In this document: piece by piece, positions 34,008-41,999 of the stretch
How the letters are laid out: every line of letters begins with the position of its first letter
How positions within the stretch are numbered: position 1 is the first letter of the stretch
Assembly (NCBI GenBank): GCA_963718755.1
Contig: OY970376.1
Coordinates: 1,736,001 to 1,800,000, forward strand
Length of the DNA stretch: 64,000 bases
Origin: VRUE01 sp963718755
GTDB lineage: Bacteria; Actinomycetota; Thermoleophilia; Solirubrobacterales; 70-9
Direction of reading: 5' to 3'
Notes under the pieces: model-generated
What the model saw: only the letters and a program-made list of their open reading frames with translations
Told to the model about the DNA's origin: nothing
Databases searched by the model: none
Made by a program: the position numbers and the translations under genes

Positions 34008-34036
34008 CCTAAGTACCGCGGTTAGCCTTATCGCCG
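34008..34036 (+). promoter_or_regulatory. Putative glpK promoter (leaderless)
   Basis: TAGCCT (34023-34028) lies eight bases before the glpK ATG, the spacing expected of a leaderless transcript. Just upstream, CTAAGTACCGCGGTTA repeats a motif at 33825 (CTAAGTACCAGCGCTTA), which overlaps the other promoter candidate. Confidence 0.4.
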
Positions 34037-35485
34037 ATGATCCTCGCGATCGATCAGGGAACGACCGGCACGACCTGCCTCGTCTTCGACGCGGAGGGCC
34101 GGATCGCCGGCCGGGCCTACTCGGAGCTTGAGCAACACTTCCCGCGGCCCGGTTGGGTCGAGCACGACGCGAGCGAGATCTGGGAGGTGACCCGCCGGGT
34201 CGCGGTCCAAGCGATCGCCGATGCCGGTATCCAGGGCGCGGAGCTGGACGGGATCGGGATCGCGAACCAGCGCGAGACCGTCGTCGCCTGGGATCCCTCG
34301 ACGGGCGAGCCGCTACACCGCGCGCTTGTCTGGCAGGACCGCCGCACCGCCGCCCGCTGCGACGAGCTGCGCGAGCAAGGCCGTGAGGCGCTGGTGCGGG
34401 AGCGGACCGGCCTCGTCATCGACCCCTACTTCTCCGGCGCCAAGATCGAGTGGCTGCTGCGCAACGTCGAGGGCGCCGAGCGGGCGGTCTTCGGCACGGT
34501 CGACTCCTGGCTGCTGTTCAAGCTGACCGGCCGCCACGCGACCGACTACACGAATGCCTCGCGGACGATGCTCTTCGACATCCGTCGCCTCGCCTGGGAC
34601 GAGGAGCTCTGCGCGATGTTCGGCGTCGACCCCGCGAGGCTGCCGGAGCCGCTGCCCTCAGCGCACGTCTTCGGCGTCACGTCGGAGTTCGGCGGCGAGG
34701 CGCCGGTTGCCGGGATCGCCGGCGATCAGCAGGCGGCGCTCTTCGGCCAGGCCTGCCAGCGGGCGGGCAGCGCCAAGAACACCTATGGGACCGGCAGCTT
34801 CGTCCTGCTCAACACCGGCGGTGAGACGCCCGATCCCGGCGGCGGCCTGCTGGCCACGGTCGCCTGCGCCCCCGGTGAGCAGGCGGCCTACGCGCTCGAG
34901 GCCTCGATCTTCGTCACCGGCGCCGCCGTGCAGTGGCTGCGCGACGGGCTGGGCTTGATCGGAGAGGCGGGGGAGAGCGAGGCGCTGGCGGCCTCGCTCA
35001 GGGGCAACGACGGCGTCTACTTCGTCCCCGCCCTGACCGGCCTTGGTTCGCCCCACTGGGATCCGTACGCCCGCGGCACGATCGTCGGCCTCACCCGCGG
35101 CAGCGGCCGCGCCCACCTGGCCCGCGCGGCGCTGGAGGCGATCGCCTACCAGACGGTCGACGCGGTGCGGGCCGAGGAGGCGGCCGCCGGCGAGCGGTTG
35201 AGCGAGCTGAAGGCCGACGGCGGCGCCGTCGTCAACCGCTGGCTGATGCAGTTCCAGGCCGACGTGCTGGGCGCGCCTGTGGTCGTTCCGGAGATCGCCG
35301 AGACGACGGCGCTCGGCGCCGCCTACCTGGCCGGGATCGCGACCGGCCGCTGGAGCGGCCAGCAGGTCGGCGAGATGTGGCGCGAAGCGGCACGCTACGA
35401 GCCGCGGATGGGAGCGGACGAGCGCGAGGTGCTGCTCGCGGAGTGGCGCCGCGCGCTCGAGCGCTCGCGCGGCTGGGCTGCCTAG
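34037..35485 (+). CDS. glpK: Glycerol kinase
   Basis: Phosphorylates glycerol to glycerol-3-phosphate with ATP. 482 residues, FGGY family, slightly shorter than the E. coli enzyme. Seen: AIDQGTTGTTCLVFD at the N-terminus, GIANQRETVVAWD, and the FGGY signature region NTYGTGSFVLLNTG and GLGSPHWDPYARG. No ribosome site precedes the ATG at 34037, consistent with a leaderless message. Followed by a small membrane protein and a PlsC-type acyltransferase, so glycerol-3-phosphate use in lipid synthesis is a plausible context. Confidence 0.96.
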   Translation: MILAIDQGTTGTTCLVFDAEGRIAGRAYSELEQHFPRPGWVEHDASEIWEVTRRVAVQAIADAGIQGAELDGIGIANQRETVVAWDPSTGEPLHRALVWQDRRTAARCDELREQGREALVRERTGLVIDPYFSGAKIEWLLRNVEGAERAVFGTVDSWLLFKLTGRHATDYTNASRTMLFDIRRLAWDEELCAMFGVDPARLPEPLPSAHVFGVTSEFGGEAPVAGIAGDQQAALFGQACQRAGSAKNTYGTGSFVLLNTGGETPDPGGGLLATVACAPGEQAAYALEASIFVTGAAVQWLRDGLGLIGEAGESEALAASLRGNDGVYFVPALTGLGSPHWDPYARGTIVGLTRGSGRAHLARAALEAIAYQTVDAVRAEEAAAGERLSELKADGGAVVNRWLMQFQADVLGAPVVVPEIAETTALGAAYLAGIATGRWSGQQVGEMWREAARYEPRMGADEREVLLAEWRRALERSRGWAA

Positions 35486-35580
35486 ATCCAGCGACTGCGC
35501 GCGGATCGTCCCAGAGGCGTTGCAGAGAATTTGCACTCGTTGCACCACTCGCGACATTCTGTCTGCGAGCGTGGCAAGCT

Positions 35581-35799
35581 ATGGAGGCGATGAGAGAAGC
35601 GTGGACCGATGACCGGCTGGACGACCTCAACGGCAAGGTCGATGATGGCTTTCGCCGGGTTGAGACGGATATCCGCGAGCTGCGCGGTGAAATGAACACC
35701 CGCTTCGACTCGATGCAGCGCACCCTGATCGTCTTCTGTGGCGGCATCATCGTCGCCCTCATCGGCGTAATCGCCTCGATCGTCTCGACGGCCGCGTAA
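35581..35799 (+). CDS. Small coiled-coil membrane protein
   Basis: 72 residues (69 if the ATG at 35590 is used). A charged helix (about 6-45, DDRLDDLNGKVDDGFRRVET) with heptad-like spacing is followed by one membrane helix (LIVFCGGIIVALIGVIASIV) at the C-terminus, i.e. a tail-anchored layout. GGAGG at 35583 is close to the second ATG. Function unknown. Similar short coiled-coil plus tail-anchor proteins are common near transport or lipid genes in this group. Confidence 0.7.
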   Translation: MEAMREAWTDDRLDDLNGKVDDGFRRVETDIRELRGEMNTRFDSMQRTLIVFCGGIIVALIGVIASIVSTAA

Positions 35800-35856
35800 C
35801 CGCTCTTTGCGCAGGGGGTACGCAAGCCGACGGCCTGCGGCCGTCGCGCCCCCGCC

Positions 35857-36600
35857 ATGCCAGACATCAAGCCACAGGTCTACAAGGACGACCGTCCTGC
35901 CGCCTACTTCGACCAGTTTCACGCGGCCGCGCGCAAAGGGGTCGGCTGGACCTACACCTTCGTCCGCATCCTCGTCTCCTTGCCGACGCTGCTGATCTGG
36001 CGGGTGCGGGCGATCGGCCGCGAGAACGTGCCCAAGGACGGGCCGCTGATCCTCGCCCCCAACCACTTCAGCCAGATGGATCACTTCTTCATCGGGCTCT
36101 ACCTGCGGCGGAAGATCCGCTTCATGGCCAAATCGCAGATGTTCGGCCCGCCCTTGCTCACCTACGTCTACAAGCACGGCGGCGTGATCCCGGTCCGCCG
36201 CGGCCACCACGACGAGGAGGCCTTCACGACCGCGTTCACCGTGCTCGACCAGGAGGGCATGCTCTTGATCTACGCCGAGGGCGGCCGCTCACGCAGCGGC
36301 GAGCTGGGCGAGCCCAAACCCGGAGTCGGCAGGCTCGCACTCGAATCGGGTGCCCCGGTGGTCCCCGTCGCGATCTACGGCTCGGCCGCCGTGCGGCGCT
36401 GGAAACGGCTGCGCTTCCCCCGAATCACCGTCGAGTACGGCGAGCCGCTCACCTTCCCGAAGGAGGAGAAACCGAGCCGCGAGCGCCAGCTCGAGGTCGC
36501 GACCGAGGTCTTCAACCGGGTGCGCGATATGTACGGCGAATTGGTTACTCGTAACGGTCACCGAGCTTCTCGAAGAAGCTCGGATCGTGCCCCGGCGTGA
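35857..36600 (+). CDS. plsC: 1-acyl-sn-glycerol-3-phosphate acyltransferase (PlsC family)
   Basis: 247 residues. Acyltransferase block I NHFSQMD (HxxxxD), block III YAEGGRSRSGELG and block IV-like VVPVAIYGSAA are all present; a hydrophobic stretch at about 30-48 (TYTFVRILVSLPTLLIW) may anchor it. Acylates lysophosphatidate to phosphatidate in phospholipid synthesis. Its last 56 bp overlap the 3' end of the convergent metallo-hydrolase gene. Placement after glpK fits glycerolipid synthesis. Confidence 0.9.
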   Translation: MPDIKPQVYKDDRPAAYFDQFHAAARKGVGWTYTFVRILVSLPTLLIWRVRAIGRENVPKDGPLILAPNHFSQMDHFFIGLYLRRKIRFMAKSQMFGPPLLTYVYKHGGVIPVRRGHHDEEAFTTAFTVLDQEGMLLIYAEGGRSRSGELGEPKPGVGRLALESGAPVVPVAIYGSAAVRRWKRLRFPRITVEYGEPLTFPKEEKPSRERQLEVATEVFNRVRDMYGELVTRNGHRASRRSSDRAPA

Positions 36601-37468
36601 CGATCGCATTCGGGTACTCGCGCTTGAACAGCTTCAGCTCCTGGATCGAACGCCGGTAGTTGTGGGCGTCGAAGGGGCGCGGCGCGAGCGGCGCTGAGCC
36701 GTCGAGCTGAGCCTGCATGTAGACGGCGTCGCCGCCGATCACGAAGTCGCGCTCGGCCAGGTGGGCGATCACCGAGATGTGGCCGGCGCTGTGGCCGGGC
36801 GTGTAGGCGAGGCGCACCGACCCGTCGCCGAAGAGGTCGAAGCAGCGGCCGAAGCTCGCGTAGGAATCGATCCCGCCGCGGTCGAAGTCGACCGTGCGGT
36901 AGTCGAAGGCGTAGTCGAAGTGGGTCCGCCGGTAGCCGTTCAGCGACGGTTTCGGGCCGACCGTGGCCGCCTCCCACTCGACCTCGCTGATGACGAAGGT
37001 CGAGTTGGGGAACTCGGAGATCGCCGAGGCGTGGTCGAGGTGCAGGTGGGTCATCACGACGATTGGGATCTCGCCCGGGTCGAGCCCGCGGGCTCGCAGC
37101 TGCGCCGGCACGTCTTCGCCGGACTCCAGCGCGGGCTTGCCGAAGCGGGCGGCGAGGCGGCCGAGGTTCTCCTGCCCGTCGGTGGCGACCGAGGGATGCA
37201 GGCCGGTGTCGACCAGGATCGCGCCGGCGCTGGGGTGCCGGATCAGGTAGGCGGGGCAGGGAACGGTCATCGCCGGCTCGCCGCTGAGCAGGGCGCGCAG
37301 CAGCTTCAGCGTCTCCAGGCGCCCGCCCGGCCGTTCCATCATCGTCCGCGGCCAGGTCACCGAGCCGGCGATCAGCGGTTCGACGGCGACCGAGGCACCT
37401 GGGGTGCCTCCCGCGAGCGGCTCATGCAGCGGTTTCGCCTCAACGTGCACCTTCATCGCGGCGGACAT
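36545..37468 (-). CDS. Metallo-beta-lactamase fold hydrolase, lactonase-like
   Basis: 307 residues. The zinc-binding motif THLHLDHAS (HxHxDH) is at about residue 140, with further metal ligands in TPGHSAGH, GGDAVYM and TPGHDPSFF. The layout, including YLIRHPSAGAILVDTG, resembles N-acyl-homoserine lactonases (AttM/AiiA type), but many such proteins act on other lactones or esters. ATG at 37468. The 3' end overlaps plsC. Quorum-quenching is possible but unproven. Confidence 0.85.
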   Translation of the reverse strand: MSAAMKVHVEAKPLHEPLAGGTPGASVAVEPLIAGSVTWPRTMMERPGGRLETLKLLRALLSGEPAMTVPCPAYLIRHPSAGAILVDTGLHPSVATDGQENLGRLAARFGKPALESGEDVPAQLRARGLDPGEIPIVVMTHLHLDHASAISEFPNSTFVISEVEWEAATVGPKPSLNGYRRTHFDYAFDYRTVDFDRGGIDSYASFGRCFDLFGDGSVRLAYTPGHSAGHISVIAHLAERDFVIGGDAVYMQAQLDGSAPLAPRPFDAHNYRRSIQELKLFKREYPNAIVTPGHDPSFFEKLGDRYE

Positions 37469-37566
37469 TACCCCGGTTCAGGTCGGCTATAGGCTGCCGC
37501 CCATGAGTGCGGAGCGACCAAGCGTGCATATCTGGTTCTTCGCGCCGGGAGCGGAGCGCGAAATTC

Positions 37567-38424
37567 ATGTCTTCTGACAGCGGCAATTCGCGCATCTTCA
37601 GAGAGGGTCTGCTCGCCGGCCAGGTCTGCCTCGTGTCCGGCGCCGGCAGCGGCCTGGGGCGGGAGACGGCGCTGGAGCTGGCGCGGCTCGGCGCCGCGGT
37701 CATCGGCTGTGGGCGCCGCGAGGAGCCCCTGGCCGAGACCGCCGGCTTGGCCGAAGGCCTCGCCGGTTCCTTCGAGCACGGGTCGCTCGACATCCGCGAC
37801 GAGGAGGCGGTTGAGCCATTCTTCGACGATCTGCTCGAGCGCCACGGCCGCCTCGACGTCCTCGTCAACAACGCCGGTGGCCAGTTCCTCGCCCCGGCCG
37901 AGTCGATCAGCCCGAAAGGCTTCCGTACGGTGATCGAGCTGAACGTGCAGGGGACCTGGCTGATGACCCACGCGGCGGCGACCAAGGCATTCATCCCGCA
38001 GGGCGGCGGCAAGGTGCTCAGCGTCACCCTCTCGCCGCACAACGGCATGCCGGGAATGGTCCACTCGGGCGCGGCCCGGGCCGCCGTCGAGAACATGATG
38101 CGGACGCTGGCCGTGGAGTGGGCGCGCTTCGGGATCAAGACCTGCGCGCTCGCCGCCGGCCAGTTCGCCACCGAGACGCTGCTGACCAAGTATCCGCAGG
38201 TGGTCGTCGACAACCTAGAGCGCTCGATCCCGATCGGCCGCGCCGGGCGGGCCGAGGAGATGGCCTGGCTCGTCGCCTACCTGGCCTCGCCGGCGGGCGA
38301 CTTCTTCTCGGGCACGACGATCACGATCGACGGCGCCCGCGACAACTGGGCCGGGCCGTGGCCGCCTGAGGCGATCACACGGGGCGGCGAGCCGGTCGCC
38401 GAGGAGCGGCGGCCGAAGGAGTGA
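37567..38424 (+). CDS. SDR oxidoreductase lacking the catalytic tyrosine (DECR-like)
   Basis: 285 residues from the ATG at 37567. NAD(P)-binding GAGSGLGRE and NNAGG are intact. At the place of the usual YxxxK, the sequence reads VHSGAARAAVENM: His-Ser with no Tyr, and Arg for Lys. 2,4-dienoyl-CoA reductases likewise lack the Tyr and have similar HxG(S/A)A(K/R)AAV, and AtuG/citronellol-type proteins look alike. So a reductase of unsaturated acyl-CoA is the best guess. A 24-codon open frame (37503-37577) overlaps the start. Confidence 0.86.
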   Translation: MSSDSGNSRIFREGLLAGQVCLVSGAGSGLGRETALELARLGAAVIGCGRREEPLAETAGLAEGLAGSFEHGSLDIRDEEAVEPFFDDLLERHGRLDVLVNNAGGQFLAPAESISPKGFRTVIELNVQGTWLMTHAAATKAFIPQGGGKVLSVTLSPHNGMPGMVHSGAARAAVENMMRTLAVEWARFGIKTCALAAGQFATETLLTKYPQVVVDNLERSIPIGRAGRAEEMAWLVAYLASPAGDFFSGTTITIDGARDNWAGPWPPEAITRGGEPVAEERRPKE

Positions 38425-38436
38425 GGGCGCGCCCGG

Positions 38437-38925
38437 CTAGCTGCGCGGCTCGAGGATGACGAGGGGGATTTCCCGCCCCTTGCTGCGTGCCTGGTAATCG
38501 GCGTAGCCGCGGTACTGCTTGATCGCGAGCGGCCAGAGGCGCTCACGCTCCTCGGGGTCGGCGACGCGGGCGTGGACCGGCCGCCGCTCGCCGCCTACCT
38601 GCACCGTCGTGTCTGGATTGGCCATCAGGTTGTGGTACCAGGCCGGGTGCTTGGGAAAGCCGCCTTTGGAGGCGACGAGGACCACGTCCGCGCCGTCGGC
38701 GAAGTACAGCAGCGGCGAGGTTCGCAGCGTGCCGCTCTTCGCCCCGACGTGGTCGAGCAGCGCCATCTTCCCCCGTATGCCGGGGATGTCGTGCCCGAGG
38801 CGCCCGCCGGTCCTCCGGTAGAGCCAGGTGTGGACGCCGGCGGCGCGGTTGAGGACAGGCCAGATCCGGTCCGCCAAGTCCAGATAGCGGACTTCTGACC
38901 TGCCCTCTGCCGCCGCGGAGCTCAG
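38437..38925 (-). CDS. Nitroreductase/deazaflavin (F420)-dependent oxidoreductase family, possible CTG start
   Basis: About 160 residues of the Ddn/DUF385 family: GAKSGTLRTSPLLYF, HPAWYHNLMANPDTTVQVG and the N-terminal YRRTGGRLGH are family signatures of F420H2-binding split-barrel proteins. The frame is open far upstream but only a TTG at 38877 is a standard start; a CTG at 38925 overlaps the stop of the preceding SDR (CTGA) and has GGGGGGA upstream. I give the longer form. Transcribed with the SDR gene. Substrate unknown. Confidence 0.83.
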   Translation of the reverse strand: MSSAAAEGRSEVRYLDLADRIWPVLNRAAGVHTWLYRRTGGRLGHDIPGIRGKMALLDHVGAKSGTLRTSPLLYFADGADVVLVASKGGFPKHPAWYHNLMANPDTTVQVGGERRPVHARVADPEERERLWPLAIKQYRGYADYQARSKGREIPLVILEPRS

Positions 38926-39752
38926 GTGTACATCCCCCCGAACATGCCGCCGGTGACGTTCAGCACCTGGCCGTGCACGTAGTTCCCCAGGGGCGAGGCG
39001 AGGAAGAGGACCGGGCCCGAGGCCTCGATCGGCGTCGCCGGGCGGCCGAGCGGGATGATCGCCGAGGCCATCGCCCGCATCTGCTCGGGGATGCCGAGCT
39101 CGATCTTCTCGCCGCCCGGGGCGGTCATCTCGCCGCCCTCCTCTTTGGCGGCGGTCAGCCGGGTTTCGACGAAGCCGAAGGCGACGGCGTTGACGTTGAT
39201 CTTGAACTGGCCCCACTCCTTGGCCAGGGTTTTGGTCATCCCGACGACGGCCATCTTGGCGGCCGAGTAGTTGATCTGGCCGGCGTTGCCCATCGTGCCC
39301 GAGGTCGAGGAGATGTTGATCAGCTTGCGGAAGACCTCTTTGTCTTCGCCCCTCTCGGCCTTGGCTGCCTCACGCCAGTGCGGGGCCAGGGCGCGGGCGA
39401 CGCGGAAGGGGACCACGGTGTGGATGTCGAGCATCGCCTGGAACTGCTCGTCGCTCATCCGGTGGGCGACGCCGTCCCAGGTGTAGCCGGCGTTGTTGAC
39501 AACGATGTCGATCGCGCCGAAGGCATCGACGCCGGCGGCGACGAGCTGGTCGGCGGCGTCGGGCTTGGTCAGGTCGCCGGCGTGGACCGCGGTCTCGCCG
39601 TCGATCTCCGCGGCGGCCTGCTCGGCGACGTCGGCGTCGAGGTCGTTGATCAGTACCTTGGCGCCCTCACCGGCGAACAGCTCTGCGGTTGCGCGGCCAA
39701 TCCCCCGGGCCGAGCCGGTTACGATCGCCGCTTTCCCATCAAGTAGTCCCAT
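38922..39752 (-). CDS. SDR family oxidoreductase (FabG-like)
   Basis: 276 residues with all SDR landmarks: TGSARGIGR, NNAGYTWDG, INISSTSGTMG, and the catalytic YSAAK. C-terminal GGMFGGMYT is unusual; a TAPGGEKIELGIPEQMR insertion lies before it, as seen in a group of 3-oxoacyl-CoA reductases with longer substrate loops. ATG at 39752. Coupled with the downstream F420-type gene. A 13-bp-arm palindrome lies 130 bp upstream and may be its operator. Confidence 0.93.
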   Translation of the reverse strand: MGLLDGKAAIVTGSARGIGRATAELFAGEGAKVLINDLDADVAEQAAAEIDGETAVHAGDLTKPDAADQLVAAGVDAFGAIDIVVNNAGYTWDGVAHRMSDEQFQAMLDIHTVVPFRVARALAPHWREAAKAERGEDKEVFRKLINISSTSGTMGNAGQINYSAAKMAVVGMTKTLAKEWGQFKINVNAVAFGFVETRLTAAKEEGGEMTAPGGEKIELGIPEQMRAMASAIIPLGRPATPIEASGPVLFLASPLGNYVHGQVLNVTGGMFGGMYT

Positions 39753-39885
39753 TCGATCTGCGTTCTCCTATCTCGGTCGTGAAGTCGGCGGGGAGGCTAC
39801 ATGCAACCGAAGGATCCTGGTTGACTGGCCAATCGGTCGCTTTTTGCCCTGACAGACGAGCGGCTGTTCCGTTATTGACTTCTAT

Positions 39886-39918
39886 GAGTGACACTAATGC
39901 TCTGTATTAGTGTCACTC
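39886..39918. promoter_or_regulatory. 13-bp-arm palindrome, probable operator
   Basis: GAGTGACACTAAT (39886-39898) and ATTAGTGTCACTC (39906-39918), 7-bp spacer, perfect. Located upstream of the SDR gene at 39752. AT-rich centre and symmetry fit binding of a TetR- or GntR-type dimer. Confidence 0.55.
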
Positions 39919-40005
39919 GCTGCAACCAAAAGCGACTGCGACGGTGACTTGAGCGTGTATGTCTGATAGACAATACGCTGCGTCGCAAGAAGCGATCGCA
40001 GGCAG

Positions 40006-40046
40006 AGTGCCCCGGCTGTTTGACCTCCCATGAATAGCCGGGGCAC
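40006..40046 (-). terminator. Hairpin terminator after sixA
   Basis: AGTGCCCCGGCT (40006-40017) pairs with AGCCGGGGCACT (40035-40046); outer bases GCGAC/GTCGC-like extend the stem on both sides. It lies 20 bp beyond the stop of sixA. Confidence 0.65.
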
Positions 40047-40064
40047 TGCTGTCGCTTGCGGTCG

Positions 40065-40505
40065 TCAGTCTCGGCAAGCGGCGATCGCGGCTAGGTCATC
40101 TGGCCGCAGGAGCGCCAGCAGCGTGCTCCCGTCGACGATCGCCAAGCCGCCCTTGCGCAGCTTCAGCTTGGCGCCGGTGAGGCGCGCGATCTCGGTCGAG
40201 AAGTAAGGCTCGTGGCCGACCAGCATCGTCTCGCCGCGGCCGGCCGCCAGGTCTCCCGAGTCGAATTCTCCGCCGCTCAGGCTCGCGGCGACTTCGGGCT
40301 CGACCCCGAGTGCCCGGCAGGCGAGCTTGGCCGTGTCCGCCGCCCGCACTTTCGCGCTGGTCAGGCAGGCGTCGATTTTCACCCCGAGACGCGCCAGGGC
40401 TCTGCCGGCCTCCTCGGACTGCCGCTCACCTTTGGCGGTCAGCCGTCGCGCCGCATCATCGCCGGTTCCCTGCTCGGCCTCGCCGTGTCGCAGCAGGTAG
40501 ATCAC
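40065..40505 (-). CDS. sixA: Phosphohistidine phosphatase SixA
   Basis: 146 residues of the histidine phosphatase superfamily: LLRHGEAE (RHG catalytic motif) at the N-terminus, SAKVRAADTAK and the second catalytic His in LVGHEPYFS. SixA removes phosphate from histidine phosphotransfer proteins. Last gene of a minus-strand unit SnoaL, amidase, GNAT, sixA, ended by a hairpin at 40006-40046. ATG at 40505. Confidence 0.92.
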   Translation of the reverse strand: MIYLLRHGEAEQGTGDDAARRLTAKGERQSEEAGRALARLGVKIDACLTSAKVRAADTAKLACRALGVEPEVAASLSGGEFDSGDLAAGRGETMLVGHEPYFSTEIARLTGAKLKLRKGGLAIVDGSTLLALLRPDDLAAIAACRD

Positions 40506-40524
40506 GCCGGGTTGACCCGCTGTT

Positions 40525-41316
40525 TCACCGATTTGCCTTCGGCGCGGGCTGCATGAGCAAGCGGTAGCTGAAGATCGTCTCGAAGCCGAGCCGTCGGTAA
40601 ATCGGCTCGCCCATTGATGAGGCCTGCAGCGAGGCGCTCTCGGCGCCGAGGTCGAAGCCGGCGTTGACGGCGGTGGCGGTCAGCATGCGTGCGAGCCCGC
40701 GGCCGCGGGCCTCCTCGGTCGTGCCAACCCAGTAGATCCCCGCAACGCCGCGAGTGACGATCGTCATTGCGATCGCGGCGGGGCGGCCGTCGACGTGGGC
40801 GAGGAAAGCGGCGACGTTGTCGGCCCAGAGGCCCTCGTGGTCCTCGTAGAAGGCGAAGGTCTCCGGTGGGAACCCGTTGCTGACGTATGCGGCGGCGGCA
40901 ACTTGCCAGTAGCCGGCGGCGTCGTCCGTCGACCTAACCCGTCGCAGCACGGCGCCCGCCGCCGGCTCCTCTTCGTCTACTCGGCGATCGAGCACCATCT
41001 CCGGCGTTTCATGGACCTCCCGCAGGCCAGCATCTGCGGCGGCGGCAATCAGCTCGCGGTCCTCCGCCAGGTCGGTTCGCACCCAGAGCGCGAAGCCACG
41101 CCCGCGGGCCGCGAAGAAGGCTTGCGCCCGATCGAGGAACGCACCCGGATCGAGCCCGTCATCGGCGCGGAAGGCGGCGTTGGATATGACCGGGTGCGAG
41201 AAGCGACCGGCGCCGAAAAGCCAGCCGTCGGTGGACTCGATCTCGGCGCCGGGGTCGAGCGCGAACAGCTGTCGCGAGCTGTCAATCAGATTGAGATGGG
41301 CATTGCGGTGGGGCAT
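40525..41316 (-). CDS. GNAT family N-acetyltransferase
   Basis: 263 residues with a C-terminal GNAT domain (about residues 115-260): acetyl-CoA-binding RGRGLARMLTATAV and the preceding beta-strand IYWVGTTEEA. The N-terminal 100 residues are not conserved and hold WLFGAGRFSHPVI, a pattern seen in two-domain actinobacterial GNATs. ATG at 41316 overlaps the amidase stop by one base (TGATG). Substrate unknown. Confidence 0.87.
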   Translation of the reverse strand: MPHRNAHLNLIDSSRQLFALDPGAEIESTDGWLFGAGRFSHPVISNAAFRADDGLDPGAFLDRAQAFFAARGRGFALWVRTDLAEDRELIAAAADAGLREVHETPEMVLDRRVDEEEPAAGAVLRRVRSTDDAAGYWQVAAAAYVSNGFPPETFAFYEDHEGLWADNVAAFLAHVDGRPAAIAMTIVTRGVAGIYWVGTTEEARGRGLARMLTATAVNAGFDLGAESASLQASSMGEPIYRRLGFETIFSYRLLMQPAPKANR

Positions 41317-41999
41317 CAGCAGGCCCCCAGCTTGCCAAGCTTGCGGCGGTAGACGCGCATCGAGGGGTGGCTCCAGTCGCCGTGGGTCTGGCTTCGCAGG
41401 CTGGCGACGCGCTCTCGGTGGTAGGGCGAGCTGAGGCTCTCAGCGTGGCCGATCACGTTGCCCAGCTTGATCCGGAAGCGGCAGCGCAGGTAGCGCGTCA
41501 GCTGCAGCGAGGCGCGTAGCTGGCGCCGGTTGCCGAGCACGTCGGCATCGCTGAAGCCGGTGTGCTCGATCCCGATCGCGGTCCAGTTGAGCCCGACGGT
41601 GTGCCGGCAGCGGGTCCTCAGGTTGACGAGCTGGAAGGTCCGCCCGGAGGAGGAGACGACGAAGTGGGCACAGACGTTGGGCAGCTCGTGCAGCTCCGGG
41701 TCGGGGTGGTCCGGGGCGAAGGTGTTGTGGACCGACGCCGCGGTGGCGGCTTCGGCGAAGTGCTCGACGATCACACGGGGGCGCCGCAGCCGCCAGGTGC
41801 GTTCGCCGTAGTGACGCGCGGAGTAAGCGGCCATCTCGTGCTTGCGCTTCGGCGAGAAGGGGATCAGCCAGTGCTTGATCTGAGGGCGGAGGTGCCGCGG
41901 CGAGCTGGACGAGGTGGCGGCGGAGATCGGTCCCTGCGCAAGCGAGCAAGCGCAGAGGCAGAGCCCCAGGGCGAGGCCGACACGGGCGCCGCCGCTCAG
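41316..41999 (-). CDS. N-acetylmuramoyl-L-alanine amidase, secreted, probable CTG start
   Basis: 227 residues if started at the CTG at 41999. That start gives a perfect signal peptide (GLALGLCLCACSLAQ), which the downstream ATG at 41834 would lose; it also would cut the conserved IKHWLIPFSPKRKHEM. The CTG overlaps the stop of the upstream SnoaL gene (CTGA), the usual ATGA layout with C for A. The amidase_2/PGRP domain shows the zinc ligands in VIVEHFAEA, IGIEHTG and GHAESLSSP. Cleaves the peptide from muramic acid in the cell wall. Confidence 0.86.
   Translation of the reverse strand: MSGGARVGLALGLCLCACSLAQGPISAATSSSSPRHLRPQIKHWLIPFSPKRKHEMAAYSARHYGERTWRLRRPRVIVEHFAEAATAASVHNTFAPDHPDPELHELPNVCAHFVVSSSGRTFQLVNLRTRCRHTVGLNWTAIGIEHTGFSDADVLGNRRQLRASLQLTRYLRCRFRIKLGNVIGHAESLSSPYHRERVASLRSQTHGDWSHPSMRVYRRKLGKLGAC

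Larger units (their letters stand above)
39753..40064. other. Intergenic region with palindrome and terminator
   Basis: No gene in these 312 bp. It is AT-richer than its flanks. It contains a 13-bp-arm palindrome (39886-39918), a short one TGTCT/AGACA (39960-39972), and a GC-rich stem (40006-40046) closing the operon that ends with sixA. Confidence 0.6.

Noticed and set aside
37503..37577. 24-codon open frame before the SDR gene as leader peptide
   Set aside because: No ribosome site and no attenuator-like structure; may be chance.
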